64,000 nucleotides of DNA from Punica granatum (GCF_007655135.1 NW_022204412.1:62001-126000), one strand, 5' to 3'. Shown: positions 23,093 through 35,274, counted from the stretch's first letter. Translations and numbers: made by a program. The notes: a model not told the origin generated them from the letters alone.

Positions 23093-26000
23093 TGTGCGCA
23101 CCCGAATTTAATCTCGTCGGGGCACACATGCACGAAGCCTGTGCAATGCGGCTTGGGAGTGTCCACCTTCCCGGGGACGCGCGACGAACGCACGTAAAGA
23201 GGAGTCGCCACTTGCCATTTTACGACCCGAAGGTCGAGGGCCGACAAGTTACCCGGGTCTAGGGGTACGAGGTACACCTAAATGCTAAGGCAATGGTCAT
23301 ACGGAACCGAAAATTCCGAATTGGGGGGTTCTATTACGTACGGGCCTATATCCCGCACGCCCTTTTCGGTACTCTAGCTTGCTAGGCTTGCCATTTTTGT
23401 TTATTTACCGCGTGACTTAGGGTCGCACTTGACTCACCCTTTTTGACACCGTAAAATCTATGAATGGATTGAGTTGGGCCAAGAATCCGAAGGATGAGTA
23501 GGCTTGTGAGTCAAGGAATCGGTTCGCTATCTTAGCGTTACAGTTCTTCGGACCGTGACGGTCGATGCCCTGCGCGAACCAAAACCATGATTATTCTAGC
23601 TTACTCATCCCTTGGTGACGATAGACCGACTTAACCGACTCGACACTCGGACCTCTTGCTCACCGACCGGGATCCTTACAAGTATATGAATAAACATACA
23701 AATAAAATCCTCACAATGTACACTCGAATAATTACAAAATACAACTGAATGAAATAAATGGATCCCGATCGGTTTGCATTGGGCCAATATTCCGCTCCGG
23801 CTCACCGTGTGTTTTGAATAACCGATAAACAAATTAAGGCAACGCGGGCTCAAGGAGCCGGGGGTCGGGTCCGATTGAATCGATGGTTTGCAGGAGAACC
23901 AATTAATTCCCACTGTAACCGTTGGTCCAATCGAGCTCCCGGGTGATATCTAAACACGTTTCACGCGCTCAATCCAAATCCGCCTTCCACATAGGCCGTA
24001 TTCGCAGTGTGACGGTGAATCGAGGCTAGATCCCATTCCGCACTCGGGTTGCACGCGCTCGGTGAGTTAAAAGGCGTTGGACCTCGTGTTCGGTGATTTG
24101 GGGCGTTGGACCCCGTGCAACACGTGACCTATGGGTTCGGGCCCGAACCGCAATAAATCATCATATGCAAGAATAAAACAGAAGAAAACTGATAAAACTG
24201 ATACGATACAGAAAGCAACTGACAATGGTCGGTGGATACAGACAAGTGGTGTATTAAGTCGAATATAAGTGATTTAATCAGTTATTACCCGTGATTGATT
24301 GGCAAACAATGCATCTATCCCAGGCAAACATAGAGGGCGGGCTAGGATAAGGTTCTAAGCCAATTACATAAGTATGTTTGTTTTATGACTTTTATTCAGT
24401 TAAGTGTCACTGCGGTTTCACCGAATTAGCCAAACTCGTGTTTTAACTCTAGATCGGAATCTATCATTCCGCCTATCCATTATCTAGTGTTTGATTAGGC
24501 CAAGTGGATGTACAATTAGTCCGGTTCTTTGTGTTTTGTAACCGAAACACAATGCTCCCCACCGAATCTATGATAGGAAGATAGAACCACCAAAAGTGGA
24601 CGGAATGGGGCGTGCGAATGGGACTCGTACCAAAACGAGTAGCCCTTTTCCGTCCATAGATCGAGGCGTTTCCGACTTCCTAGCGCCTAGGGTATCGGTG
24701 AATCACGGAATGACGATTATGCCCTTGGATAATGAAATTGCAATGTTCATGTATAAATTGGAGATCGCGTCACACGAAGGAGTCTAAGAAGGACTCTCGT
24801 GCCCCGACTCGGGCCGCCTCAAATTGGGCCCGGACTCGAGTCGTGGCACGTGAGAACTCTCTAGACATCAATTCTATTCGTGTTACACAACTCGGTATTA
24901 TGAAATTGTGAATTTTTAATGGAGAAGGGCATTCTCGCCGTTCCGTGAATCATCGATGCGTTTACGAATTAATAATCGATTTATCCAATTATTTAGTCCA
25001 AGTGATTTAATTAACCGAGTAACACGTCCCGCTTGTCCCGTTTGTGAAATTATTCGATGTTTATTGCTCCTTATTACGGTCATCATCGGTTTAATGGGTA
25101 ATGGTCCGAAATCCATTCACCTATCATGAGATTAACACACGTCTAGCGACGGAACATGGATACGAATATACTCAATTCCAAGGATCGAACGTGAAGCGAC
25201 GGAGGAGATCACCCTAGTCCCGGGAGGGGTCAAGGGGTGCTCGACCCTTTTCCGAAGGATTAGGCCGAGAGGCCTCCTTGACCCGCCTTGGGTCACGGAT
25301 GGTATCCCACATCGATTCGGGCCCTTCCTTTCATGCCTAATGCGTCAAGCACGTTAATAACACGTGTTTTACTCATTTCGATATCACCGTGACCATAATC
25401 ACATAAAGTCATACAAATATGCACAAATGAGATATTTAAACAGAAAACAACAAAGACAACATTGACTCAAATGATAACGAAATGAATAAAGCACGGGAAT
25501 CGATCCGTTTCGAGGCGGAAGAAGGCTCCCCGGACCCGTATGGTCCAAGAAAGCTCTCGGCCACCTTTCCCCAAGGTGGACCGTGAGCTTCCGTGGCTCA
25601 TGCGGGTCGGGAAGATTCCTTCGGCCCCGATTCGGATCTCTTCCCGTCATGCCATCATATTACACACGATTAACAATAACAAGAAAATATAGGAACCGCC
25701 CCTTTTCCGGGAAGGAGGAGGCCGCCCTAGCCTCGGGTGGGCCAAGGGGACTCGCGGGTCTCTCCCTAGAGACTTGGCCGCGAGTTCCACGACCCAATCC
25801 GTGGCCAAGGAAGCCTCTCCCGCCCGGATCTAAGTCGTTTCCCATCATGGCACGTGAGCTCGAACGTCATTCATACATGGCATGGACATACAAAAGAAAA
25901 TAACGAGCGTACGTTGTATGGGAGAGCATGGCATCACGGACCCGAAAAGAAAAGAACAAACTTTCATGCATTCGGTTGCTCAAACCATATAAACGTCTCA

Positions 26001-28132
26001 TACAAACAAGAATCGAGGATCCTAGCTCTTCCAAGTTGTAGAGGGATGTTACCTAGCCTCGATGCACGAGGAAAAGAGTCGGGGAAGCGGCCGTGGGAGT
26101 CGCAAGACTCGGTTTGAAAGCTACGGGTGGGTGACCCGGGTGGAAGCACAGCCGTGGCAGCCTCGGGAAAATGGGTCGGCACGCGAGCTCCGGGCACGGC
26201 AAGGTGCAAGGTTGGGCTCGTTGGACTCCTAAGAGGCAGATCTAGATGATCGTAAGCAGACCCGAACGTGCCAAGGCCTGAACAAACCCGAAAACGTGAG
26301 AGAAAGTTCGGTAAAAATGTGAGGAACCCGGTAAGAGAGAAACGGATGAACAATGGTTGTGCACGGTTGATCGGCCCTCGGATCGTGACCACCTCTTCAC
26401 GGGGGAGGGTGAGGGTTGTGAGGAACCCTTGGAACGTGATGGCACGACTCGCCGAAGTCGTGGGAAGAAATGGCACGTCGGAAGGCTTGGTGTGCGCGGC
26501 TAGGGGGGTCTCGGGACCCGATCACTCTTATGGCTGGAACGTGATGTTGGGGATCTCAAATGGAAAATCTAAGGCCAGAAATGGACTTAGGGGGTGGGAA
26601 ATATGTAGGCTAGGGTGTTTGATGATTTTTGGCTTAAGTCGGGTCGGGTGGTTACCGGAATACCAGATGGTTTTCCGGCGATTTTGGCCGGTTTCGGCCT
26701 TGGCAAAGGGCTGGACGAAACTTAGGAGAGGGCTGGAGTTTGAGAGGATTCTTGAGAGAGATTGGCTTGAGAGAGAGTGAGAATGAAGAAGTGATTAAGG
26801 TTAATGAGGAATGGGAACTTATAGGCTAGGCTAATGGCTCGATTAAGGAGGTTTAATTGCGGTTTTGGGGTTAATGGTGGGCTGCCGAAATCTTGAGGGA
26901 GGATTAGGGAGGGGTAGATGTCATGTTGAGTGTGGGGAAAGGAAGAGAAAGAGTGATGGGTGTGATAGGATGTGATAGGAAGTGAAAGATGTGAGGGAAA
27001 ATTCAAATTTGTGGAGGGGAGGGCTTGGAGCCGCCGGCCAAGGGTTGAGCCGAGGCTTATTCCGGCCAAGCCGCGGCTTGGGGATCGAGCCGACGTCTAG
27101 GGTTTGAGCCGTGGCTTGGTGGCTCGGCTTGGCTGAGTTGTGGGTCCCATCCGATTAGGAGAAAAGCCGGAAAACGCTTGAGACTTGATTGAACACGCAT
27201 CCGATCTCCGATGTCCAATTAATTTATAGATTTGGAATGCTTGAACGACGAGGATTTGAATGAGCTTAATATCACCATGCGTCGTGTGAATGAACGTTCG
27301 GGCGACTCGGCGCCTCGAGAGTCGGTTTTGCCCTGTTTGGACGTTCGGAGCGGAGTTTAGTGTCCCCCGGTCCCCGATTGCTCTTTGTGCATCTTGACAT
27401 TCATTTTGGCGATCATTTTGCCCCGTGGGGAATCGTTGGCTCGTCACCCTCGGTCGAGGGCCGTTGGCCCGGGAAAACCTAGGGACTTTGATCGGGATTT
27501 TCTCAGTGTTCTCTGAATGTCTTGAGGTGCTCGGGGCTCGTTGCGAGGTGTTCGGGAATCGTTGTGATCTTTGTTCCTCGTGGACGGCATCGAAGGCTCG
27601 CCGGGAGACGTTCGTGACCACTGAAACGTCCCCCGGGAAACCGAGTCGAGTTCCAGAAGGTCATTTGATGCTTGTTCCCTGGCCCTGGTGGTCCCTGGGT
27701 GCCTGTAGACCCGTTTTGGGGGGCCGTCTGCTTGTCAGTGGAGCGGGCCCCGGGAGCTATGCTAGAAAAGGCGTCCGTGAGAGATCGGGGTGTCCCGGCT
27801 CATGTGGTTTGCCCCGGAAATGCGTTCGGACGTGTCATTGGTTACTTTGGCACTGAGAGGGATTTTTGGAGTCCCATATTGGGCACCTTTCGGTGCTTCG
27901 GTGACTCGATGATGAATAGTGCCACAGTGCCAGCCCCGTCATTTTGGGGATTCCTTGTTCGTTCTTTTGATGGCTTTCCTTCGCTTTTCTCAGTGACCTA
28001 GCTCCTCCTCCTATTGCTCATGACCCCGTGCCCGCCTATTTGCCTCTGATTTCCGGGTGATGAATAGTGTCCCGGGCTTCGGTCGGGAATCCTCGTGTGG
28101 GGAAGCCGGTGGGCCAAAATGGGGTGCTGACA
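23093..28132 (-). mobile_element. Solo LTR (5.04 kb, reverse orientation) inside element C pol
   Basis: On the minus strand it reads from TGTCAGCACCCC to GGGTGCGCACA, a complete LTR of the same family as A-C. It is flanked by the perfect 5-bp repeat CTGGG. No PBS, PPT or interior accompanies it, so it is a solo LTR left by recombination between the two LTRs of a former insertion. A TATA box (CCTATAAGTT) is at 26816-26825 on the minus strand. Its sequence has diverged noticeably from the A and B LTRs, and hairpin-rich segments at 25553-25588 and about 25730-25800 are distinct. Open frames within it are not conserved. Confidence 0.93.
26816..26825 (-). promoter_or_regulatory. LTR TATA box, solo LTR
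   Basis: CCTATAAGTT on the minus strand lies about 1.3 kb from the LTR start at 28132, equivalent to the boxes in the other LTRs. Confidence 0.55.
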
Positions 28133-28137
28133 CTGGG
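28133..28137 (+). other. Target-site duplication CTGGG, right copy
   Basis: CTGGG directly follows the LTR end GTGCTGACA and matches 23088-23092. Confidence 0.93.
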
Positions 28138-30265
28138 ACAGGAGGAGGAGTCCACACACACAGAGCGCGCGATCTACTACCTGAGCAAAAAGTTCACCGA
28201 TGGAGAGTCCAATTACCCGGAAATCGAGAAGATGTGCTGCGCATTTGTGTGGGTCATGCAAAGGCTCCGACAATATACGCTTTATCACACGGTCCGCTTG
28301 CTGTCAAAGGCAGACCCCCTAAAATATTTACTCGACAGTCCCTCCTCCACGCGGAACCTCGCCAAATGGCGTTGTCAGTTGACGGAATATGACATCGAGT
28401 ACGTGTCCCGCACTTCGGTCAAGGGGCAAGCGATCGCGGATCATTTGGCAGAATTCCCAATTGAAGACCACACACCGATTAATCCCGACTTCCCGGATGA
28501 AGGGATTCTCCAAGTAGACGACGAGGGAGAGAAATCGGGGTGGAAGATGTACTTTGACGGCGCCGTCAATTCCATGGGATCGGGTATCGGCGCAGTACTG
28601 ATATCCCCGGACAGACACTATTACCCGGTAGCGGCAAAGATCGACTTCCCGTGCACCAATAATGTGGCCGAGTACGAGGCATGTATTCTCGGCCTACAAG
28701 CGGCAATTGATTTCCAGGTAAAAGAGCTCGAAGTATTCAGCGATTCTATGCTCACTATCTTCCAGACATTGGGGCAATGGAAGACAAAGGACGCAAAGCT
28801 AATGCCATATCACGAGTACCTCGAGAAGTTAACCGAGAACTTCAAGGACATCTCGTTCACCTATACTCCGCGCATGACAAATCAATTCGCGGACGTGCTT
28901 GCAACGCTCGCCTCCATGGTAAGCATCACGAAGGAAAACCTTATCGAGCCCCTTGAGATTGAGATAGCCGAAGGACCGGCACACTGCAACTCAATCGAAG
29001 CATCCGAGGCAAAGCCGTAGTATGAAGACATCAAAAACCTTCTACGAATCGGCCAATACCCCCCATTCGCCGACCGCCGCGATCGGAAGACTCTCAGACG
29101 CCTCGCGATACATTACTTTTTGAGCGGCGAGATACTCTACCGCCGCTCCTTCGACTCCACACTCCTCCGGTGCATCGACGAACACGAATCGCGACGTCTC
29201 ATGGAGGAAGTGCACGGGGGAAACTGTGGACCTCATATGAACGGTCTCATGCTTGCTAAGAAGATCATGCGCCTAGGCTATTATTGGTCCACCATGGAGA
29301 CTGATTGTGTGAAGCATGTCAGGCATTGTCACCGATGTCAGGTTTACGCCGATCAGATCAAAGCGCCGCCCAACGAATTGCGCCCTATGACGGCACCATG
29401 GCCTTTTTCAATGTGGGGGATGGATGTGATTGGCCCGATCAACCCCAAAGCGTCTAACGGACACATGTTCATTTTGGTGGCCATTGACTACTTCACCAAG
29501 TGGATCGAAGTCGTCACTCTTGCGTCAGTCACCGCAAAAGCCGTTTCCCGTTTTCTCAGACGCGACATCATCGCCTGATACGGGGTCCCTGCGACAATCA
29601 TCACAGACAACGCCAAGAACTTGAACAACAAGGTCATCGATGAGCTCCGTGCACAATTCAAAATCCGACATCGCAACTCCACCCCGTACCGTCCCCAAAT
29701 GAACGGTGCGGTGGAAGCGGCGAATAAGAACATCAAAAAGATCATTGAAAAAATGACAGTGAACTACAAGGATTGGCACGAGATGCTCCCCTATGCACTT
29801 TTGGCGTACCGTACATCCATACGGACCTCAATCGGGGCAACCCCGTACTCGCTAGTCTATGGCATGGAGGCCGTCCTCCCAATCGAAGTAGAAATCCCTT
29901 CCATGAGGATTCTTGCTGAGGCCGAACTCGAAGATGCAGAATGGGCAAAGCAGCGGTACGAACAGTTGAATTTCATTGATGAGAAGAGGCTGAAAGCGCT
30001 ATGCCACGGACAGTGCTATCAACAAAGAATAGCTCGAGCCTTCAACGCAAGAGTCCGCCACCGCGATTTCAAACCCGGCGACCTCGTTTTGAGGAAAGTC
30101 CTACACGTCACGCCGGACTCTCGAGGGAAGTTCTCGTACAAATACGACGGCCCCTTCGTCGTCAAAGAGGTCTTCTCCGGTGGAGCAGTCGTCTTGAGCG
30201 ACATGGACGGCACTGAAAACGCCCTTCCCGTCAACGCTAACGCCATTAAGAAGTATTATCCGTGA
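28138..30265 (+). pseudogene. Element C pol, second fragment: RNase H, archaeal-type RNase H, integrase
   Basis: The sequence continues in frame from the RT fragment. RNase H 1 covers about 28139-28470 (AIYYLSKKF, CCAFVWVMQRLRQY). The second, archaeal-type RNase H covers about 28550-28910 with acidic residues in YFDGAVN, NVAEYEAC, FSDSML and QFADVLA. Integrase covers about 29080-29800, with zinc-finger residues in HGGNCGPH and CHRC and catalytic residues in WGMDVIGP, ITDNAKN and GAVEAANKN. The end (VNANAIKKYYP) has no chromodomain. In-frame stops lie at 29018-29020 (TAG where the E copy has TGG, Trp) and 29576-29578 (TGA where E has an Arg codon). Both fit C-to-T change on one or other strand. 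The copy is inactive. Confidence 0.92.
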
Positions 30266-30398
30266 GCACTCGTATATTCTTTATTCTCCGGGCTCTATGC
30301 CCCTTTCATTGTAAGACATTTCCATTTCCGTGGACGAGCTTCAATTCCCACAATCTGCCCAATACTAAGCTTTCTCGAGAGAAAAAAATAAATTTTCC
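30266..30398 (+). other. Element C, start of 3' UTR
   Basis: The short non-coding stretch between the pol stop codon and the hairpin array has no motif I recognise. Confidence 0.6.
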
Positions 30399-30706
30399 CG
30401 CTAGGTCGAAAACCTCTTCGAGGCGGCCTAGGCAAAAGCTAGGGAACGAGTGGCACGACTCAAAATCCCGCAAGGGGGGGGGGGGTCGCGGCAAAAGGAG
30501 AGCACAAGTCACTTCCTCGCTAGGTCGAGCACCTCTTTGAGGCGGCCTAGGCAAAAGTTAGAGGACCCGAGGGGTGCGGTCCCACCCAAACATGGGGGAT
30601 CGTAGCAAAAGGTGAGCTTTCATGTGAGAAAAATCAAATAAAAAATAAATAAATAAAAACCCCGCTAGGCTGTTGCGCATCCCGCGGCCTAGGCAAAAGT
30701 TAGGGG
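30399..30706 (+). other. Structured hairpin array, element C (five units)
   Basis: There are five hairpins, each followed by GCAAAAG: about 30399-30443 (CTAGGTCG/CGGCCTAG, inner CCTC/GAGG), 30453-30503 (CACGAC/GTCGCG, with a run of 12 G), 30518-30563 (CTAGGTCG/CGGCCTAG, inner CCTC/GAGG), 30574-30613 (TGCGGTC/GATCGTA with G.T pairs, inner CCC/GGG) and 30663-30706 (CTAGGC/GCCTAG). The order and spacing match the five units of element E (51157-51446, minus strand). The stems differ between C and E by paired changes. The array starts about 130 bp after the pol stop. Confidence 0.72.
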
Positions 30707-31318
30707 ACAATGTCAGCTCGACCACGAAAGAAAAGCGACACTTTCCCTGTGAAGCTACACCGAGTAGTGGTTCGGCACTCTCCGACGCAAGCAAACTCTC
30801 TTCGGCTCTCCAGGCTCGAGACTCGCTTCGAAATGGGGGTCGAATCAACGTATCCTTGACTTGGAGGATCCCATAAGATCCCTCCTTTTACCTTTACACA
30901 CATATTCTACAGACTACCCGTTTCAGAAAAAGCCATTCTCCGATAGGGACACGACCACCCTGCAATGGTCACTGATATCAAATCCCCGACACATCTTTAC
31001 ATAGATTCCTCTTACATATACCCCGTTTCGCCGATTAAGTGCAACTGACATCCTTTGTAGGTTTCCCTGTCTCCATGCACAGGTGTGATTGGGAATTCCA
31101 AGAGGCATCTCTTTCTTGACGAATGCACGATTGGCTCGCGCGACAGATCGGGGTTTCGAACCAAATGGAGGGCATGACAAAGAATCCTCTTGGCTCTAGC
31201 TCGAGGGAACGACAAATAACAAGCTCGACTCGGGGCGGGACGATTTGCCTCTGCCAACACCTCCGGCACACCACCTAACGCAGATCCCCGCCTCTGCTCC
31301 CCCTTGCACACCGTCCAC
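30707..31318 (+). other. Element C 3' UTR between hairpin array and tandem repeat
   Basis: Non-coding. The part from about 31095 (GCATCTCTTTCTTGACGAA) is similar to A around 6850 and B around 16120, which precede the tandem repeats in those elements. No conserved frame. Confidence 0.6.
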
Positions 31319-32445
31319 TTTACTGCTTTCCACGGGTTTCGGCCTAGTAACTTTACTGCTTTCCACGGGCTTCGGCCTAATAACTTTATTGCTTTCCGGA
31401 CTTCGCGTCCACTTTACTGTTTTCCACGGGCTTCGGCCTAGTAACTTTACCGTTTTCCACAGGCTTCGGCCTAGTAACTTTACTGCTTTCCACGGGCTTC
31501 GGACTAGTAACTTTATTACTTTCCGGACTTCGCGTCCACTTTACCGTTTTCCACGGGCTTCGGCCTAGTAACTTTACCGTTTTCCACGGGCTTCGGCCTA
31601 GTAACTTTACTGCTTTCCACGGGCTTCGGCCTAGTAACTTTGTTGCTTTCCGGGCTTCACGTCCACTCTATCGTTTTCCACGGGCTTCGGCCTAGTAACT
31701 TTACCATTTTCCACGGGCTTCGACCTAGTAACTTTACTGCTTTCCACGGGCTTCGGCCTAGTAACTTTATTGCTTTCCGGACTTTGAGTCCATGGACTTC
31801 GCGTCCACTTTATCGCTTTCCACGAGCTTCGGCCTAGTAACTTTACTGCTTTCCACGGGCTTCGGCCTAGTAACTTTATTGCTTTCCGGACTTCGCGTCC
31901 ACTTTACTGCTTTCCACGGGCTTCGGCCTAGTAACTTTACTGCTTTCCACGGGTTTCGACCTAGTAACTTTATTACTTTCCGGACTTCGCGTTCATGGAC
32001 TTCGCGTCCACTTTACCGTTTTCCACGGGTTTCGGCCTAGTAACTTTACCGTTTTCCACGGGTTTCGGCCTAGTAACTTTACTGCTTTCCACGGGCTTCG
32101 GCCTAGTAACTTTATTGCTTTCCGGACTTCGCGTCCATGGACTTCGCGTCCACTTTACCGTTTTCCACGGGCTTCGGCCTAGTAACTTTACTGCTTTCCA
32201 CGGGCTTCGGCCTAGTAACTTTATTGCTTTCCGGACTTCGCGTCCACTTTACTGCTTTCCACGGGCATCGGCCTAGTAACTTTATTGCTTTCCGGACTTC
32301 GCGTCCATGGACTTCGCGTCCACTTTACCGTTTTCCACGGGCTTCGGCCTAGTAACTTTACCGTTTTCCACGGGCTTCGGCCTAGTAACTTTACCGTTTT
32401 CCACGGGCTGCGGCCTAGTAACTTTACTGCTTTCCACGGGCCTTG
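31319..32445 (+). repeat. Tandem-repeat array of element C (33-bp unit with a second module)
   Basis: The basic 33-bp unit is TTTCCACGGGCTTCGGCCTA followed by GTAACTTTACTGC. It is interspersed with a module TTTCCGGACTTCGCGTCCAC, sometimes doubled through CATGGACTTCGCGTCCAC. GGGC-TTCG-GCC(T) and GGAC-TTCGC-GTCC fold back. The larger order (several 33-bp units, then one GGAC module) repeats several times. It sits just before the PPT. Open frames through it are artefacts. Confidence 0.9.
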
Positions 32446-32678
32446 GCCCTGCACATGCTGTCGTGCGGGCTTAGACCCCTCACCCGCATTTCGCAATGTT
32501 CGCTTCTTAATCAGGTGGTTACCCTATGACAGGTTCGGGCACCTTTGCACATCCCCCCTGAGTATCCAACACGAGGGAACAAACTATTATAGAGAATGAC
32601 GACAGAAGCGATCGCTGGGACCAAAAAAAGGGTGCCTTTCATGATTTTTGGCTACATCATCTAACCGAGCATGCAACC

Positions 32679-32692
32679 AAAGAGGGGCAAGC
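32679..32692 (+). other. PPT of element C
   Basis: AAAGAGGGGCAAGC precedes the LTR start TGTCAGTTCCCC. This LTR start differs by two bases from the others (TGTCAGCACCCC). Confidence 0.83.
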
Positions 32693-34005
32693 TGTCAGTT
32701 CCCCATTTTGGCCCACCGGCTTCCCACACGAGGATTCCCGACCGAAGCCCGGGGCACTATTCATCACCCGGCAATCAGAGGCAAATAGGCGGGCACGGGG
32801 TCATGAGCAATAGGAGAAAGAGCTAGGTCACTAAGAAAGGCGAAGGAAAGCCATCAGACGAACGAACGAACAAGGAATCCCCAAAATGACGGGGCTGGCA
32901 CTGTGGCACTATTCATCATCAAGTCACCGAAGCACCGAAAGGTGCCCAATATGGGACTCCAAAAATCCCTCTCAGCGGCAAAGTGACCAACGACACGTCC
33001 GGACGCATTTCCGGGGCAAGCCACATGAGCCAGGACACCCCGATCTCTCACGGACGCCTTTTTTGACAGAACTCCCGGGGCCCACTCCACCGACAAGCAG
33101 ACGGCCCCCCAAAACGGGCCTACAGGCACCCAGGGACCACCAGAGTCGGGGAACAAGCTTCAGATGACCTTCCGGAACTCGACTCGGTTTCCCGAGGGAC
33201 GTTTCAGTGATCATGACCGTCTCCCGACGAGCCTTCAGGGCACGTCCACGGAAAGCAGAGATCACAACGATCCCCGTACATCTCAAGACATTCAGGGAAC
33301 AATGAGAAAACTCCGGTCAAAAGTCCCTAGGTCTCCCCGGGCCTACGGTCTTCGGCCGAGGGCGATGAGCCAACAATCCCCCGCGGGGCATAAAGGCCAC
33401 CGAAACGAATGTCAAGACGTACAAAGAGCAATCGGGGACCGGGGGACACTAAACTCGGCTCCGATTGTCCGAACAGGGCAAAACCGACTCTTGAGGCGCC
33501 GAGTCGCCCGAACATTCGCTCATACGATGCATGGCGACATTAGGCTCATTCGAATCCTAGTCGCTCAAGCATTCCAAATCTTCAAATTAATTGGACATCG
33601 GAGGTCGGATGTGAGCTCATTCAAGTTTCAAGCATTTTTCGGCTTTTCTCTCAATCAAATGGGGCCCACAGCTCAGCCAAGCTGAGCCGTCAAGCCACAG
33701 CTCAACCCCAAGCCACGGCTCAAACCCACGGCTCCGATGTGACGACCCCAGCCGCGGCTAGAACCCTCCCACCGTCGGCTCCATCCCATGGCCAGCGGCT
33801 CCAAGGGAGCCTTCTCCTTCCCTCCAACACAAATTTGAAATATCTCTTACACACTTACATCCATCCATCAACTCCCATCTTTCCATCAACTCCCATCAAT
33901 CCTCCACTCACAAAACCCCAACCTAATCCCTTCTTGAAAAATTCGGCAGCCCCCTATTAGCCTTAAAACCGCACTTAGCTCCCCTAATCGAGCCATTAAG
34001 CTCCC

Positions 34006-34014
34006 CTTTATAAG
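34006..34014 (+). promoter_or_regulatory. LTR TATA box, element C
   Basis: CTTTATAAG lies about 1.3 kb after the LTR start, equivalent to the boxes of the other LTRs. Confidence 0.6.
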
Positions 34015-35235
34015 CCCTTGCACCATTAAGCTTAATCACTTCTTCAACTCCATTCTCTCTCAAGCCAATCTCTCTCCAAAAACCTCTCAAGCTCTAGCCC
34101 TCTCCCTCATTTTCGTTCAGCCCGAGCCAAGGCCGAAACCGGCCAAAACCATCGGAAAAACACCCGGTATTCCGGTAACCACCCGACCCGACTCAAGCCA
34201 AAATCATCAAACTCCCTAGCCTACATATTTTCCATCCCCTAAGTCCATTTCCGGGCTTAGATTTTCGATTTGAAGCTTCCTACATCACGTTCCAGCCGTG
34301 AGGAGAGTCGGGTCCCGGGACCCCCTAGTCGTGTGCATCGGACCTCATCCACGTGCCATTTCCTCCAACGACTTCGGCGAGTCGTGCCATCACGTTCCAA
34401 GGGCTTCTCACAACCCTCACCCTCCCCCGTGAAGAGGTGGTCACGGTCCGAGGGCCGATCAACCGTGCATAACCGTCGTTCATCCGTTTCTCTCTTACCG
34501 GGTTTCTCACAGTTTTACCGAACTTTCTCTCACATTTTCGGGTTTGTTCAGACCTTGGCACGTTCGGGTCTGCCCATGGTCACCTAGATCTCCCCCTTAG
34601 GAGTCCAACGAGCCCGACCTTCCACCGTGCCGTGGCCGGAGCAAGCGTGCTGACCCGTTCTCCCGAAATTGCCGCGGCTGTACCCCTCTCGGGTCACTCC
34701 ACCCGTAGCTCCAAACCGAGTCTTGCGACTCTCAAGGCCGCTTCCCCGACTCTTTTCCTCGTGCATCAAGGCTAGGTAACGTCTCTTTACAACTTAGAGA
34801 AGCTAGAATCCTCAATCCTTGCTTGCATGAAGTGTTTACGCGGCTTAAAGGCCCGGGGTGCATGAAAGCTTACATTTTTCTTTCGAATCTATGTCTCCCA
34901 TGCATTCCCATACAACGTGCGTCCATTATATCTATTTGTATGATCAGGCCGTGTCCATATGGTGCGTGAGCTTGTGTGCCACGGTGGGAAGTGGCTCGGA
35001 TCCGGACGGGAGAGGTCCCCTTGGCCACGGTTGAGCCACGGGACTCACGGCCTAGTCTCTAGGGAGAGACCCGTGAGCTCCCTTGGCTTGCCCGGGGCTA
35101 AGGTGGTCTCTCTTCTCCCGGAGAGAGTTGATTCTCACGTCTTTTTTACCGATTAATCACATATAGCATGATGGCATGACGGGAAAAGACCCGGATCGGG
35201 GCCGGAGAAACCCTCCCGACCCGTGTGAGCCATGG

Positions 35236-35274
35236 AAGCTCACGGCCTCCCTTGGATGAATAGGGCCGAGAGCT
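35236..35274 (+). other. LTR leader hairpin, element C
   Basis: Arms AAGCTCACGGCC and GGCCGAGAGCTT pair with one A.A mismatch. This is the equivalent of the A LTR hairpin at 11234-11267, with changed but paired bases outside the CGGCC core. Confidence 0.55.

Noticed and set aside
25964..26780. Two 170-codon frames (one on each strand) in the solo LTR
   Set aside because: They overlap on opposite strands in G/C-rich LTR sequence, and the equivalent frames in the C and A LTRs are interrupted.
30474..30485. Run of 12 G as a possible quadruplex
   Set aside because: A single uninterrupted run inside hairpin unit 2 of C, absent in A, B and E; most simply a slippage expansion.
31319..32445. Regular short repeats resembling a CRISPR array
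   Set aside because: The units are contiguous with no unique spacers, they sit just before a PPT and LTR in plant DNA, and no cas gene is present.
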